Assembly (NCBI GenBank): GCA_964493325.1
Contig: CAZBMD010000001.1
Span: 1-64,000, forward strand
Direction of reading: 5' to 3'
Origin: CAZBMD01 sp964493325
GTDB taxonomy: Bacteria > Babelota > Babeliae > Babelales > RVW-14
Length of the DNA: 64,000 nt
Shown here: positions 1 through 9,197 of the stretch, piece by piece
Position numbering within the stretch: the stretch's first letter is position 1
Layout: the number at the start of each line of letters is the position of its first letter
Made by a program: the position numbers and the translations under genes
Notes under the pieces: generated by a model
The model's input: the letters and a program-made list of their open reading frames with translations, nothing else
Databases searched by the model: none
Told to the model about the DNA's origin: nothing

Positions 1-27
1 CTCTCTTTTGTTGGAGCAATTTTATGG

Positions 28-939
28 CTACGTTAAAAAGTCAACAGAACCTAATCTCATAACTAATTTTTCGATAAAACGTTCTAGCTCTAGCATGTCT
101 GCATCACGGCCCTCTCGGTAATCACCGCAATACTCTAGTACTCGATCAACTATCATTCTAATAGCATGGCATGCCTCAATAGATTGATCTCTTATATCAT
201 GTCTTGAAAGCCAAATGACTGAATCAAGCGACTCATTATAAATCGCATAGCCCAGCACGCTCACCATCAAAGGGTATACCAGCGATATTAATGGCCAATC
301 CACCAGCCTCTGACACTCATCATCTTTATCGATAATTCCCTGCATCATCTGCAGCACTTCTTGAAAAGGCGCATGCATCTGGAAAAATTTTTCACTATCA
401 GTTTCATCTAAAAACCGTACAACACAATGCTCAATTTCTTGATCATTCATATTCTTGGCTAAAATACGCCAGAGCCACAGCAATTCCTTACTGTGAACAG
501 CTGACCTTAAAAAAGTTTTCATCCGACGAAAAAAAAGATTCACATTGTGAACATCGATATCGTCAGAAAATGACTCAACAATCCTCATAGGCCCGGCAAC
601 ATTACGTGGTTGCCCGTTAAGATTAAGTATGTGCTGTACATGAGAAATTGCGCGGCAGAACTCATCACCGTGTGCCTGCTTAAGCTCGTCAAATAAAGTT
701 TTTTTTAAGCGCTTTCTATCTACTAACCTGAAAGCAATATTATCGTTCAATCGATCATCTTCATCCACAAACCGATCAAGTAAATGTTCTACAGAATTCA
801 AAGTAGCTTGAGAAAAATTTTGACGATGCAAGTCATTCAAGACTTGGCTTACAGTCGTTGCCTTGGCAAACTGCAATGTTACGATTAAGAGTATGATTAC
901 AGAAACACTGCGCTTTATTAGATTGATTAAAAGCTTCAT
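28..939 (-). CDS. Hypothetical secreted protein
   Basis: The protein is about 303 residues and I do not recognise its family. The reading frame is open a little further upstream, but the ATG at 939 is preferred: a GGAG ribosome site lies six bases before it and it puts a clean signal peptide at the N-terminus (KRS followed by hydrophobic VSVIILLIVTLQFAKA). The rest is soluble, charged and probably helical, with no cysteine clusters or known catalytic motif. It lies downstream of uvrB on the same strand, with a gap of about 70 bases. It is one of many signal-peptide proteins of unknown role in this window and probably acts in the periplasm or outside the cell. The call of a real gene rests on the start site, signal peptide and length. 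Confidence 0.7.
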   Translation of the reverse strand: MKLLINLIKRSVSVIILLIVTLQFAKATTVSQVLNDLHRQNFSQATLNSVEHLLDRFVDEDDRLNDNIAFRLVDRKRLKKTLFDELKQAHGDEFCRAISHVQHILNLNGQPRNVAGPMRIVESFSDDIDVHNVNLFFRRMKTFLRSAVHSKELLWLWRILAKNMNDQEIEHCVVRFLDETDSEKFFQMHAPFQEVLQMMQGIIDKDDECQRLVDWPLISLVYPLMVSVLGYAIYNESLDSVIWLSRHDIRDQSIEACHAIRMIVDRVLEYCGDYREGRDADMLELERFIEKLVMRLGSVDFLT

Positions 940-1012
940 TCGCTTCTCCAAGACATACAAATACCCTCTCCTTTTTACAACGAGTATCATCGTACAGGCT
1001 TTTTGAAATTTT

Positions 1013-3001
1013 TTAAGATTTTTTGAGAAATTGTTTTTGTAAGATCAAAATTTTATCACGAAGCGCGATTGCTTTTTCAAACTCAAGATTTTCTGCCGCC
1101 AATTGCATTTCTAGCTCAAGCTGCCCAATAATAACATGAGCCTCTGCTTCATTTTTTGGCTCAATCACACGCTGTTGTTTTTTACTTGCTTTTGACGCTT
1201 TCATGATATCAGCTTGTAATTTTGAGATGCTCTTTGTTACTTCACGCTCAACGTTGCGCGGCTCGATACCATGTTTTTTATTATACTCTTGTTGCAAGGC
1301 TCGACGACGATTGGTCTCTCGAATAGCATTGTTTATTGAATCAGTCATTTTGTCAGCATAAAAAAGTACTTTACTTTCTGCGTTTCGAGCTGCACGACCG
1401 ATGGTTTGCACAAGAGATTTTGTGTTGCGCAAAAAACCTTCGATGTCAGAGTCCATCACAGCAACAAGTGCAACCTCTGGCAAATCCAGCCCTTCACGCA
1501 GCAGGTTGATACCAACAAGACAATCAAACACACCCAAACGAAGCTTGTGCAAAATTTCGGTACGTTGAGGCGTCTTGATATCACTGTGCATGTAACACAC
1601 TTTTATTTTTTGCTTTTCCAAAAATTGCGCCAAATCTTCGGCTGATTTTTTGGTCAGCACGGTTACAAGCGTGCGATAACCACGCTCAGTTGTTTCTCTA
1701 ATCTGTCCAATTAAATGCTCAATTTGTCCCTCACGAGGAACAATCGTAATGCTGGGGTCTAAAATACCTGTTGGTCGAACAATTTGTTCAACAATGTGAT
1801 CAGCGTGAGTCATTTCATACGTACCTGGCGTTGCTGATACAAAAATAACGTCCTGGAAAAAGCTCTCAATTTCTTCAAATTGAAGTGGCCTATTGTCATA
1901 CGAAGCCTGCAACCGAAAACCAAATTCAACGAGCGATGATTTGCGCGCCTTGTCCCCTTTGTACATGGCATGAAGTTGAGGGATAGTAACATGCGACTCA
2001 TCGATAAGCAGTAAAAAATCGTTATCAAAGAAATCGAATAAACTGTACGGGGCATCGCCCGGCTGGCGTCCATCAAAATAACGTGAATAATTTTCGATGC
2101 CATTGCAATAGCCCGTCTCTGTCAACATATCAATATCATGCTGAACGCGAGTCAAAAGACGTTCTCGGTATAACGGATTGGTTATTTTTTCAGCTTCAAC
2201 TTTTAAATCATGCTTCATACGGGCAAGGCCTGCTTCACGTCTATCAGGCGTTGTTAAAAAATGCTTGGCTGGAAAAATAAGAACATTATCAAGCGTTGAA
2301 AGAACTTTGTGTTCGCGCTTGTCCACAAGCTCAAGAAGTTCAATTTCATCACCAAAAAGCTCGATGCGCAAATTATCGCGCATGTAGGGCAGGTTGATTA
2401 AAATGGAATTTCCAAAAACTTTAAAAAATCCAGAAGCACTCTCAACGTCATTCCGCTTGTACTGAATGGATATGAGCTGATCAATAAGCTGTTTACGAGT
2501 AATTTTTTGTCCAACTTTGAGTGAAAAAGTAAGTTCGCGATAATCAGTTGGGTTACCAAGCGAGTAAATAGCCGAAACTGATGCAACGACAATAACATCG
2601 CGCCGATTGATAATCGAAGCTGTTGCTTCGACACGAAGCCGCTCAATCTCAGCGTTTACTTTGGTCTCTTTAGGGATATAAATATCTTGCGCAGGCAAGT
2701 ATGATTCGGGCTGATAATAGTCATAATAACTGACAAAATAACAGACCTTATTTTCTGGAAAAAAAAGACTAAATTCTTCATACAACTGCGCAGCAAGCGT
2801 TTTGTTTGGCGATAAAACCAAAACAGGTTTATTTTGCTGAGCAATAACGTTTGCAAGCGTAAATGTCTTACCCGAGCCTGTTACCCCCAAAAGGACAGAT
2901 TTACAAGGCCTGCCATCATTTAAGTCTCGAATGGCTTCTGGCTGGCTGCCAGCAGGCTTGAATGGAGAAAAAAGTTTAAAAGCGTTCTTTAATGTTTTCA
3001 T
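1013..3001 (-). CDS. uvrB: UvrABC system protein B, excision repair helicase
   Basis: UvrB is the damage-verifying subunit of nucleotide excision repair. UvrA loads it onto DNA and it then recruits UvrC. The 662-residue length is normal. Visible features are the N-terminal ATPase P-loop GVTGSGKT (residues 39-46), the beta-hairpin segment rich in Tyr (SYYDYYQPE), the DESH Walker B box, helicase motifs ending in QTIGRAARN, and the C-terminal UVR domain (ELEMQLAAENLEFEKAIALR) that contacts UvrC. The ATG start gives the expected N-terminus, although no strong ribosome site precedes it. It stands alone on the minus strand between two secreted unknowns; no uvrA or uvrC is in view. Nothing appears degraded. 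Confidence 0.97.
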   Translation of the reverse strand: MKTLKNAFKLFSPFKPAGSQPEAIRDLNDGRPCKSVLLGVTGSGKTFTLANVIAQQNKPVLVLSPNKTLAAQLYEEFSLFFPENKVCYFVSYYDYYQPESYLPAQDIYIPKETKVNAEIERLRVEATASIINRRDVIVVASVSAIYSLGNPTDYRELTFSLKVGQKITRKQLIDQLISIQYKRNDVESASGFFKVFGNSILINLPYMRDNLRIELFGDEIELLELVDKREHKVLSTLDNVLIFPAKHFLTTPDRREAGLARMKHDLKVEAEKITNPLYRERLLTRVQHDIDMLTETGYCNGIENYSRYFDGRQPGDAPYSLFDFFDNDFLLLIDESHVTIPQLHAMYKGDKARKSSLVEFGFRLQASYDNRPLQFEEIESFFQDVIFVSATPGTYEMTHADHIVEQIVRPTGILDPSITIVPREGQIEHLIGQIRETTERGYRTLVTVLTKKSAEDLAQFLEKQKIKVCYMHSDIKTPQRTEILHKLRLGVFDCLVGINLLREGLDLPEVALVAVMDSDIEGFLRNTKSLVQTIGRAARNAESKVLFYADKMTDSINNAIRETNRRRALQQEYNKKHGIEPRNVEREVTKSISKLQADIMKASKASKKQQRVIEPKNEAEAHVIIGQLELEMQLAAENLEFEKAIALRDKILILQKQFLKKS

Positions 3002-3081
3002 GAATTCATGATACCACCAAAAAGAACGCTTCTCAAAAAGGTCGAATATTTTACCGTTTTAGACGATTAACAGGTGTTATT

Positions 3082-3639
3082 TTAAGCTAACTGTTTAAGC
3101 CAATTAACAAAAACACTATTTTCAAGTATCGGATAGCGTGCTGAAATAGTTTCGCTCAAACCCATCTGTGCAGCTAAAGAGAGAATTTCTTTTGCATTAC
3201 TTTTCCAGGCTACAAGATGCTCAGGCTTTGACCAATTAAGATAAGACTTACTACTTTGTTTAAAATCACCGAGAAAATCACAGTCTTCAGCTATCAATAG
3301 AGATAAGCGGAGCCTGCACAAATCATCGCATGAATTAATTACATCAAGAATAGACTGTGAAGTCACCCCACTCTTTAAGCAGTTAAAAAGAACATAGCCA
3401 GGATCATATTGAGCATCAAACTGAAAAAATGGAACCCCCATAACAGAGCGTGTATGCTCAATAGCTTCGCTAAGCAGGCTATTTTTTTCATTATGCCGTA
3501 AGAAATTCATCAACAAATCTTCTGTGTTGCGAGAAACCTGATTAAAATCATCGTGCGACGCCAAAAGACTTAGGCTACTTAGCACCACTGCCACCATAGA
3601 AAAAATCAATGCTCGCTTAAACTTTACGACACAGATCAT
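3082..3639 (-). CDS. Hypothetical secreted protein
   Basis: This is a 185-residue protein with an N-terminal signal peptide (KFKRALIFSMVAVVLSSLSLLAS). A good AGGAG ribosome site sits six bases before the ATG. The mature part is a helical-looking soluble domain with several Cys residues and no motif I can assign. It lies just upstream of uvrB on the same strand, about 80 bases away, and may share its transcript, but a functional link is not implied. It is of similar general type to the secreted unknown on the other side of uvrB, though I see no clear sequence relationship between the two. Confidence 0.65.
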   Translation of the reverse strand: MICVVKFKRALIFSMVAVVLSSLSLLASHDDFNQVSRNTEDLLMNFLRHNEKNSLLSEAIEHTRSVMGVPFFQFDAQYDPGYVLFNCLKSGVTSQSILDVINSCDDLCRLRLSLLIAEDCDFLGDFKQSSKSYLNWSKPEHLVAWKSNAKEILSLAAQMGLSETISARYPILENSVFVNWLKQLA

Positions 3640-3801
3640 CGCAAACTCCTAAAAAATAACCGCAACTAAATAACCATTCAATCAACATGTAGACGAGGTG
3701 ATGGAGTATAGAAAAGTCGGAAAAAATGTCAATGAATTAACATGTAATGACTAGATTTGAAGATAAAATATTAAAAAATTTTGGTAGATTTTTTTAGACT
3801 T

Positions 3802-3922
3802 GTTTACAGCTGAGGACTTAAGAATTTGCCAAAGTGGCGGGGCTGACGGGACTCGAACCCGCGACCTTCCGCGTGACAGGCGGACGCTCTAACCAAACTG
3901 AGCTACAGCCCCAGCTGTAAAC
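3802..3922. repeat. Inverted repeat enclosing the tRNA-Asp gene
   Basis: GTTTACAGCTG at 3802-3812 is the perfect reverse complement of CAGCTGTAAAC at 3912-3922. The second arm includes the first base of the tRNA. In the precursor transcript the leader and trailer could pair and extend the acceptor stem. Whether this matters for processing is inference. Confidence 0.6.
3835..3912 (-). tRNA. tRNA-Asp (GUC), CCA encoded
   Basis: Read on the minus strand, this folds as a full cloverleaf: acceptor GGGGCTG pairs with CAGCCCC, the D arm is GCTC/GAGC, the anticodon stem TCCGC/GCGGA encloses loop CTGTCAC with anticodon GTC, and the T arm GCGGG/CCCGT has loop TTCGAGT. Discriminator G is followed by an encoded CCA. 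A GUC anticodon reads both Asp codons. It is a single tRNA between a secreted unknown and the transketolase gene. An 11-base inverted repeat flanks it closely (separate entry). Confidence 0.97.
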
Positions 3923-4004
3923 CTTGATGTCATTGGCATAGCCAACGTTACTAGTATTGTGCCAGATAAATTGTTTTTTGCAAGGATTTTCTAGTCAAAA
4001 AGGC

Positions 4005-5909
4005 TTAAACCCCCTGTACCCATGACAAAACAGCTTTAACAATGGCAGCTGCGTCAATGCCCGCATACGCCAAAAGCTCTTCTGGAGTGCCCGATCTAGA
4101 GATTTCACCCACAGCCAGAGACCTAATTGCAAAACTGGAATCGGCAAGCTCGGCAGCCACAGCCTCACCAATGCCACCCTGTTCATAGTGATCTTCAACC
4201 GTTAAAATGCGCCCCTGTGATTTTTGCGCTGTCGCGATGACTGTTTGCTTATCAAGCGGCTTGATTGAATAAAGGTCAACTACAGAAATAGCTATACCAT
4301 GCTGCTCAAGTAACGTATAAGCCTTGAGGGCTTCGTGCAACGTAATACCAGCAGCAATTATGCATACCTGATCGTTATCACTCTGCCTTATAACTTTGCA
4401 ACCACCAATTGGGAATAATTCATTAATATCATACAACATAGGGGTATCTGCGCGCGTAGTGCGCAAGTACGAAATGCCATCGTTATAACCAGCCATCTGC
4501 TCAACAAGTTTAAATGTCGAAACCCCGTCGCTTGGATAGAGAACCACAGAGCCTGGAACGGTACGCATCATTGCAATATCTTCAAGAGCCATCTGCGAAG
4601 GGCCGTCTTGACCTATCGAAACACCGCAGTGCGAACCGCACAAACGCAAAGCATTACGCCCAATACCAGCCATACGAATTTGATCAAACGCACGTGAAAA
4701 AAAAGCCCCGAAGGTTGATGCAAAAGGAATTTTGCCACGCGCCTGAAGGCCAACAGAAACACCAACCATATTTTGCTCAGCAATAAAACACTGAATAAAT
4801 CGGTCAGAAGCAACCTCTTCAAACATCTCTGAAAATGTAGAATTTTTGACGTCGGCGTCCAAAGCAACAACTTGTTTATTTTGCAAGCCTAGCGAAGCTA
4901 AAGCGTATCCAAACGCTTTTCTGGTTGATATTGTCTTACCCAATCCAAAAAGTGCTCTATTTTTGTCTTCTGCAAAGCTCAAAGTTGGAACGATAATATT
5001 TTCTGATTCAGTTGAATCTAAAGCAATCTGTCGAATTGGAGACCAGTCATCTGGCTGCTTATAATTCGCAGCAGCATCGTACTTCGCTCGTAATTGTGTA
5101 ATAACTGCGTCAACTTCATCAGCCTTGAAAGGTTTGCCGTGGTAGCCATTTTTATTTTCAATATCATCCAGCCCGTGCCCTTTGAATGTTTTGGCAACAA
5201 TCAATGTTGGTTTGCCTGTTTTATTTTTTGCTGCATCAAGAGCTTGAGCAATGGCTTCAAGATCATGGCCATCTATTACACATGTATGCCAACCAAAGGC
5301 TTCGAATTTTTTGGCAATCATTTCAACTTTATGATCATGCAATGAGGCTCCGGATTGACCAAGTCTATTGCAATCAACAATACCAACAAGGTGCTCGAGA
5401 TTTTCTACGCTTGCAAGCTCAGCAGCTTCCCATACAGAGCCTTCGGCAATCTCGCCATCACCCATCATGACAAAAACTCGATTGGTAATGCCATCTAAAC
5501 GGCTAGCAAGAGCCATGCCAACACCAATCGAAAGGCCTTGACCAAGAGAACCTGTGGCAGCCTCGTTGTAAGAAAAGCGTGGCGTTGGATGACCTTCAAG
5601 AATAGAATCAAATTTTCGCAACGACATTAGTTGCTCGTCAGAGAGAACACCTAGCTGCTTCCAAGCAGCATACACCACGGGAATGGCGTGACCTTTTGAT
5701 AAAATAAATCGATCATTCTGAACACTGTAAGGATTATGAATATCAAGCTGTAACGTGTGAAAAAACAAAACAGAAATTATATCTGCAGCCGAAAGACACG
5801 ACGTTGGATGCCCCGACTCCGCTGCCGAAGTTGCTCTAATCGAATCAATTCTCAACTGAAGAGCTTTGCTTTGCAAAAAATTAGCCCATTCCTTGGTAAG
5901 TACTGCCAC
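4005..5909 (-). CDS. tkt: Transketolase, animal-type short form
   Basis: Transketolase is a thiamine-diphosphate enzyme that moves two-carbon units between sugar phosphates in the non-oxidative pentose phosphate pathway. The 634-residue chain has the N-terminal ThDP motif GDG (150-152) with Asn181, the HPTSCLSAADI and DRFILSKGHA segments, and the central pyrimidine-domain Glu in FIAEQNMVG. Length and wording (HPTSC, FFHT, DINRLGQS-like) resemble the shorter animal transketolase more than the longer classic bacterial form. The start is GTG with AAGGA six bases upstream. The Nudix gene lies 18 bases upstream on the same strand, so the two are probably cotranscribed. The small transaldolase at 14.9 kb would complete the pathway branch. 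Confidence 0.95.
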   Translation of the reverse strand: MAVLTKEWANFLQSKALQLRIDSIRATSAAESGHPTSCLSAADIISVLFFHTLQLDIHNPYSVQNDRFILSKGHAIPVVYAAWKQLGVLSDEQLMSLRKFDSILEGHPTPRFSYNEAATGSLGQGLSIGVGMALASRLDGITNRVFVMMGDGEIAEGSVWEAAELASVENLEHLVGIVDCNRLGQSGASLHDHKVEMIAKKFEAFGWHTCVIDGHDLEAIAQALDAAKNKTGKPTLIVAKTFKGHGLDDIENKNGYHGKPFKADEVDAVITQLRAKYDAAANYKQPDDWSPIRQIALDSTESENIIVPTLSFAEDKNRALFGLGKTISTRKAFGYALASLGLQNKQVVALDADVKNSTFSEMFEEVASDRFIQCFIAEQNMVGVSVGLQARGKIPFASTFGAFFSRAFDQIRMAGIGRNALRLCGSHCGVSIGQDGPSQMALEDIAMMRTVPGSVVLYPSDGVSTFKLVEQMAGYNDGISYLRTTRADTPMLYDINELFPIGGCKVIRQSDNDQVCIIAAGITLHEALKAYTLLEQHGIAISVVDLYSIKPLDKQTVIATAQKSQGRILTVEDHYEQGGIGEAVAAELADSSFAIRSLAVGEISRSGTPEELLAYAGIDAAAIVKAVLSWVQGV

Positions 5910-5927
5910 GCTGTATCCTTGTAAAAA

Positions 5928-6560
5928 TTAAAAACCGTTGTTATTCAAGTGATTAAAAATAATTTGAGTCCATGTCTCCATATTGTGGTAAAACTCTCCG
6001 CACTCTTGCAAAGTCATAAGACTACCGCTTTTTAGTTCTGATCTAATCGAAATATCGCTGGAATCACCAGTGAGTAAAAACGCAAAGCCTATGTGAACTT
6101 TACCCACATCATTACTTTCATCATTAATTATACCCAGAGGGCGAATACTAAATGAACCAGCATATTCAATTTCTTCATAAAATTCTCTCTTGGTCCAATC
6201 AAAAAGATCTTTACCAAGAATATCATCTTCGCGAACATGACCACCTATACCAAGAGAGTATTTACTCTGAAGTCGCGTCTCACTTGCAGTACTCTGGCGT
6301 TGCATCAAAAAAAATTTATCCTGGTAGTTAAAAATAAGATAGGGAATAATTTGTTTAAAGGCTGGATCCATTTCCATCTGACTGCGCCATTTAAATTCTT
6401 TATTTTGATCGACAAGTTTTTGGTAGTAGTCAAAATCATTCAAGGGCTTAAACCCATTAATTGACGCTTTACCAAGAATAGAATCTCGATTAACAACTAA
6501 AATTTTCTCATCAGTTTTGGTGTAAATTGAATGATCTTGCATCTTTTTTACAATATCCAT
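5928..6560 (-). CDS. Nudix family hydrolase
   Basis: Nudix enzymes hydrolyse nucleoside diphosphates linked to another group. This 210-residue protein has a recognisable Nudix box with an expanded loop: GGHVREDD, then the core REFYEEI that supplies the metal-binding glutamates. Upstream strands such as IIPYLIFNYQDKFFLMQRQ fit the Nudix fold. The ATG at 6560 is preferred over the GTG one codon earlier because GGAG is five bases upstream. It precedes the transketolase gene by 18 bases. The substrate cannot be read from sequence. Confidence 0.85.
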   Translation of the reverse strand: MDIVKKMQDHSIYTKTDEKILVVNRDSILGKASINGFKPLNDFDYYQKLVDQNKEFKWRSQMEMDPAFKQIIPYLIFNYQDKFFLMQRQSTASETRLQSKYSLGIGGHVREDDILGKDLFDWTKREFYEEIEYAGSFSIRPLGIINDESNDVGKVHIGFAFLLTGDSSDISIRSELKSGSLMTLQECGEFYHNMETWTQIIFNHLNNNGF

Positions 6561-6672
6561 CACGACTCCGTCATAAAATTAAAAGAGATATACGTAGCCC
6601 TTATGTATAACAGCTTGAAGCTCTGATAATGTATAACAAAAATCAGGAGTTGCAATAAAAAGAACGAATCAA

Positions 6673-6711
6673 AAGAAGAAGGGTGGAAGATAATCTTCCA
6701 CCCTTCTTCTT
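6673..6711 (-). terminator. Strong hairpin terminator after the Ala/Thr-rich gene
   Basis: The arms AAGAAGAAGGGTGGAAGAT (6673-6691) and ATCTTCCACCCTTCTTCTT (6693-6711) are perfect complements with almost no spacer. On the minus strand they follow the stop codon of the 6732-9152 gene by 20 bases and lead into CTTTT. The stem is near palindromic, so it could act in either direction. Confidence 0.8.
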
Positions 6712-6731
6712 CTTTAACTAGACGCTATCTA

Positions 6732-9152
6732 CTAAGCTGCAGGAGCTGCTGTAGATGCTGCAACTTGGGAAGTTGCAGGTTGAGTTGCTGAGCTTTGATC
6801 AGTTGAAGCAACTGGAGTTGCTACAGCTGGAGCTGATGACTGGCTAGTTACAACTGCTGCCTTTGAGCTTCTTTTAGGAGCTACCTTTGTTTTCGCTGAA
6901 GCTTTTTTAGGTGCAGCGCCTTTCTTGGATGATCCACCTTTTTTACTTGATGAAGCTGCAGCTTTCTTAGCTCCCTTTTTGGTAGAAGCTTTTGTTTTAC
7001 GAGAAGTTGCAGCTGTTGTAGTAGCAGCTGATTTTTTAGTTGTCTTTTTTGCACGCTTTGCAGTACGTGCGGCAGGGGCAGTTGTTGCCGTTGTCGCTGT
7101 AGGCTGACTTGCTGCAACAGTTGTTGTATCAGTTGTTGTAGCAGGAGCTGTCGCAGTTGTTGTAGCAGGAGTTGCAGCAGTTGTCGTAGCAGGAGTTGTT
7201 CCTGTAGTCGCGGTTGTTGCAGGTGTTGCGGCAGCAGGCTGTACAGCAGGAGTGGTAGTTGTTGTAGCTGCAGGAGTTGTTGCTGCAATTTGGGCTGTTG
7301 TAGCTGTTACGGCAGGCTGAGCTGACGGTTGAGTTGCAGCAGCCTGGACAACAGGAGCTGGTGTTGCTGGTTGAGCAAGAGGAACTACAGCCGTTGGGGC
7401 AGCTTGAGCTGTTACAGCAGAACCTACAGTAGCCTGTTGAGCCACTTGCGTACCTGGAGTACTTGTTGGAATTTGAGTCATGGTTACAGCTGCAGGCAGA
7501 GCGGATGTTGAGGCAGCTATTGGAGCAGCAACTGACTGCTGCAATGCTGCAATTACTGCATCAACCTGAGCTCGAGCTGGTGATCCAACAGGGAGCAATG
7601 CTGCAGCTTGTTGTAGCTCAGTAACAACCTGTTGGTTACTTGGAGCTATCGCTGGGACTACAGCTGGCACAGTTGGTGTAACTGGTGATGTTACTGATGC
7701 AACAGCAGCAGGCGATGTAGCTCCTGCGTTAACGGCAGCCGTTGCTACTGTAGACTGCAGAGCTTGAGATTGCTGTGTCTTTTGCTGTACTGCATCATCA
7801 GCAGCCTTCTTCGCAAGACTATCAGCTTGAGACTTTTGTGCAGCTAGAGCCGCTTTATCAGCTTCTTCTTTTGCCAATCGAGCAATTTCTTCTTTAGCTG
7901 CTTTATCTGCAGCATCTTTTGCAGCCTGAGCTTCGGCAGCTTTTTTATCTGCTTCAGCTTTAGCTGCAATTGCTGCATCTTGATCACGCTTTACAAGAGC
8001 ATCTTGAAGTTGCTTAATTTGAGCATCGCGCATTGCAATATCTGCTTGAATTTTTTGACGTTCTAAATCCGCAGCAGCTCTTCGCTCGTCTTGACGCTTC
8101 TTTTGTTCTGCCGCACGAGCTAATTGCTGATTCAGCATATTAGCTTGAGCTTGTTGGCCTGAAGCTTGCAATGCAGCAACTTGTTCTCTTAACTGTTTAA
8201 TTGCAGCTTGAGTCGCAAGATCTTGAGCAGCCATTGAAGCAGCTTGAACACCTTGGCCTAGATTATTTTGAAGAGCTCGAGCTTGCTCAATGCGCATTCT
8301 TGCCAACTGCATTCTTGCTTGATTACGCTGCCATTTGCCTTGCTGATCTCTTATTCTTGACTGCCACATAGCCCTTTGTACAGGGTTATTTCCAGCTTGA
8401 GCTAGAAGCGCTTGCATTTGCGCAAGCGTACTTTCTGCCTTTATAGCAGAATCTTGTGCTTTTTGAGCAGCCGCAGCAGCTTGATCTGCTTGAGCTTTAT
8501 ACTGAGCAGAAAGATCACTATTTACAGCATTCATCTGTTGAATTGCAGGAGCAACTGCTGCAAGAGCAGCTGCAGGCTGTGAAGTAGCTGTTGTTGAAGA
8601 TACAACCGCAGGAACACTTGGTACTACTACAGGAGCAACAGGAACCACAGGTGTAACTACTGACGAAGAACCTAAAGAACTAACAACAGGCGCTGCCGCT
8701 ACTGTAGAAGAACTTACAGGTGTTGTTACAACCGAAGGAGCTGTTACAATCGCAGCAGAAGCATCTGTTATCACTGGAGTCGTAGCTGGCACCGCACTCG
8801 AAGTGCTGACAACAGGATTTACAGCAGAAGTTGTTGCTACTACTTGCTTAGAAGAATCTACAGGAGCTGTAGTTGCAACAGGCAAAACAACCGGGGTGCT
8901 AACAACAGGATTTACAGAAGAAGTTGTTGCTACCGCTTGCGCAGAAGAATCTACGGGAGCTGCAGTTGCAACAGGCAACACAGCCGGGGTGCTTACAACC
9001 GGCGCAACTACTGGTGTTGATGCTACCGGTACCGTAGAAGCCACCACATCGACAGCAGCATCTGCTGCACATAAAAATTGTGCCCCTAATAACATATTTA
9101 AAACGGCGAGCAATCCTAGCGAAGCTCGTATTCTTTGAAGTAAATTCTTCAT
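6732..9152 (-). CDS. Giant low-complexity secreted protein with TolA-like and histone-H1-like regions
   Basis: This is an 806-residue protein of unusual composition. Residues 1-32 form a signal peptide ending near LCAADA. Residues 33-200 are Val/Pro/Ala/Thr-rich and include two 31-residue tandem repeats. About 220-460 is a charged Ala-rich coiled coil resembling the TolA stalk (EADKKAAEAQAAKDAADK). About 460-690 is Ala/Thr/Pro-rich with repeated PATTT units. About 690-780 is Lys/Ala/Ser/Thr-rich (KKASAKTKVAPKRSSK), like histone H1 tails and chlamydial Hc proteins. The function is unknown: the signal peptide argues for the envelope or outside, the basic tail for binding a polyanion such as nucleic acid, LPS or host surface. 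The gene has its own terminator. I am sure it is coding, but not of what it does. Confidence 0.75.
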   Translation of the reverse strand: MKNLLQRIRASLGLLAVLNMLLGAQFLCAADAAVDVVASTVPVASTPVVAPVVSTPAVLPVATAAPVDSSAQAVATTSSVNPVVSTPVVLPVATTAPVDSSKQVVATTSAVNPVVSTSSAVPATTPVITDASAAIVTAPSVVTTPVSSSTVAAAPVVSSLGSSSVVTPVVPVAPVVVPSVPAVVSSTTATSQPAAALAAVAPAIQQMNAVNSDLSAQYKAQADQAAAAAQKAQDSAIKAESTLAQMQALLAQAGNNPVQRAMWQSRIRDQQGKWQRNQARMQLARMRIEQARALQNNLGQGVQAASMAAQDLATQAAIKQLREQVAALQASGQQAQANMLNQQLARAAEQKKRQDERRAAADLERQKIQADIAMRDAQIKQLQDALVKRDQDAAIAAKAEADKKAAEAQAAKDAADKAAKEEIARLAKEEADKAALAAQKSQADSLAKKAADDAVQQKTQQSQALQSTVATAAVNAGATSPAAVASVTSPVTPTVPAVVPAIAPSNQQVVTELQQAAALLPVGSPARAQVDAVIAALQQSVAAPIAASTSALPAAVTMTQIPTSTPGTQVAQQATVGSAVTAQAAPTAVVPLAQPATPAPVVQAAATQPSAQPAVTATTAQIAATTPAATTTTTPAVQPAAATPATTATTGTTPATTTAATPATTTATAPATTTDTTTVAASQPTATTATTAPAARTAKRAKKTTKKSAATTTAATSRKTKASTKKGAKKAAASSSKKGGSSKKGAAPKKASAKTKVAPKRSSKAAVVTSQSSAPAVATPVASTDQSSATQPATSQVAASTAAPAA
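8817..9002 (-). repeat. Two 93-base in-frame tandem repeats
   Basis: Residues 51-81 and 82-112 of the low-complexity protein repeat the pattern PVVSTPxVLPVATxAPVDSS followed by xQxVATTSxVN, and a third degenerate start follows. DNA similarity is high, so copy number may vary between strains. Confidence 0.8.
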
Positions 9153-9197
9153 CTCTCCAACCTTCCTTTCTTCTTTGGGTTTATACTTGTTCCTCTT

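Noticed and set aside
28..3639. Relationship between the two secreted proteins flanking uvrB
   Set aside because: Apart from signal peptides and general composition I could not align them.
6881..7288. Gln/Leu-rich minus-strand frame within the low-complexity gene
   Set aside because: A frame-shifted reading of Ala/Thr/Pro repeats with no start signals.
8817..9002. Direct repeats that might suggest a CRISPR or minisatellite element
   Set aside because: They are in-frame 93-base protein repeats inside a coding gene, with no spacers.
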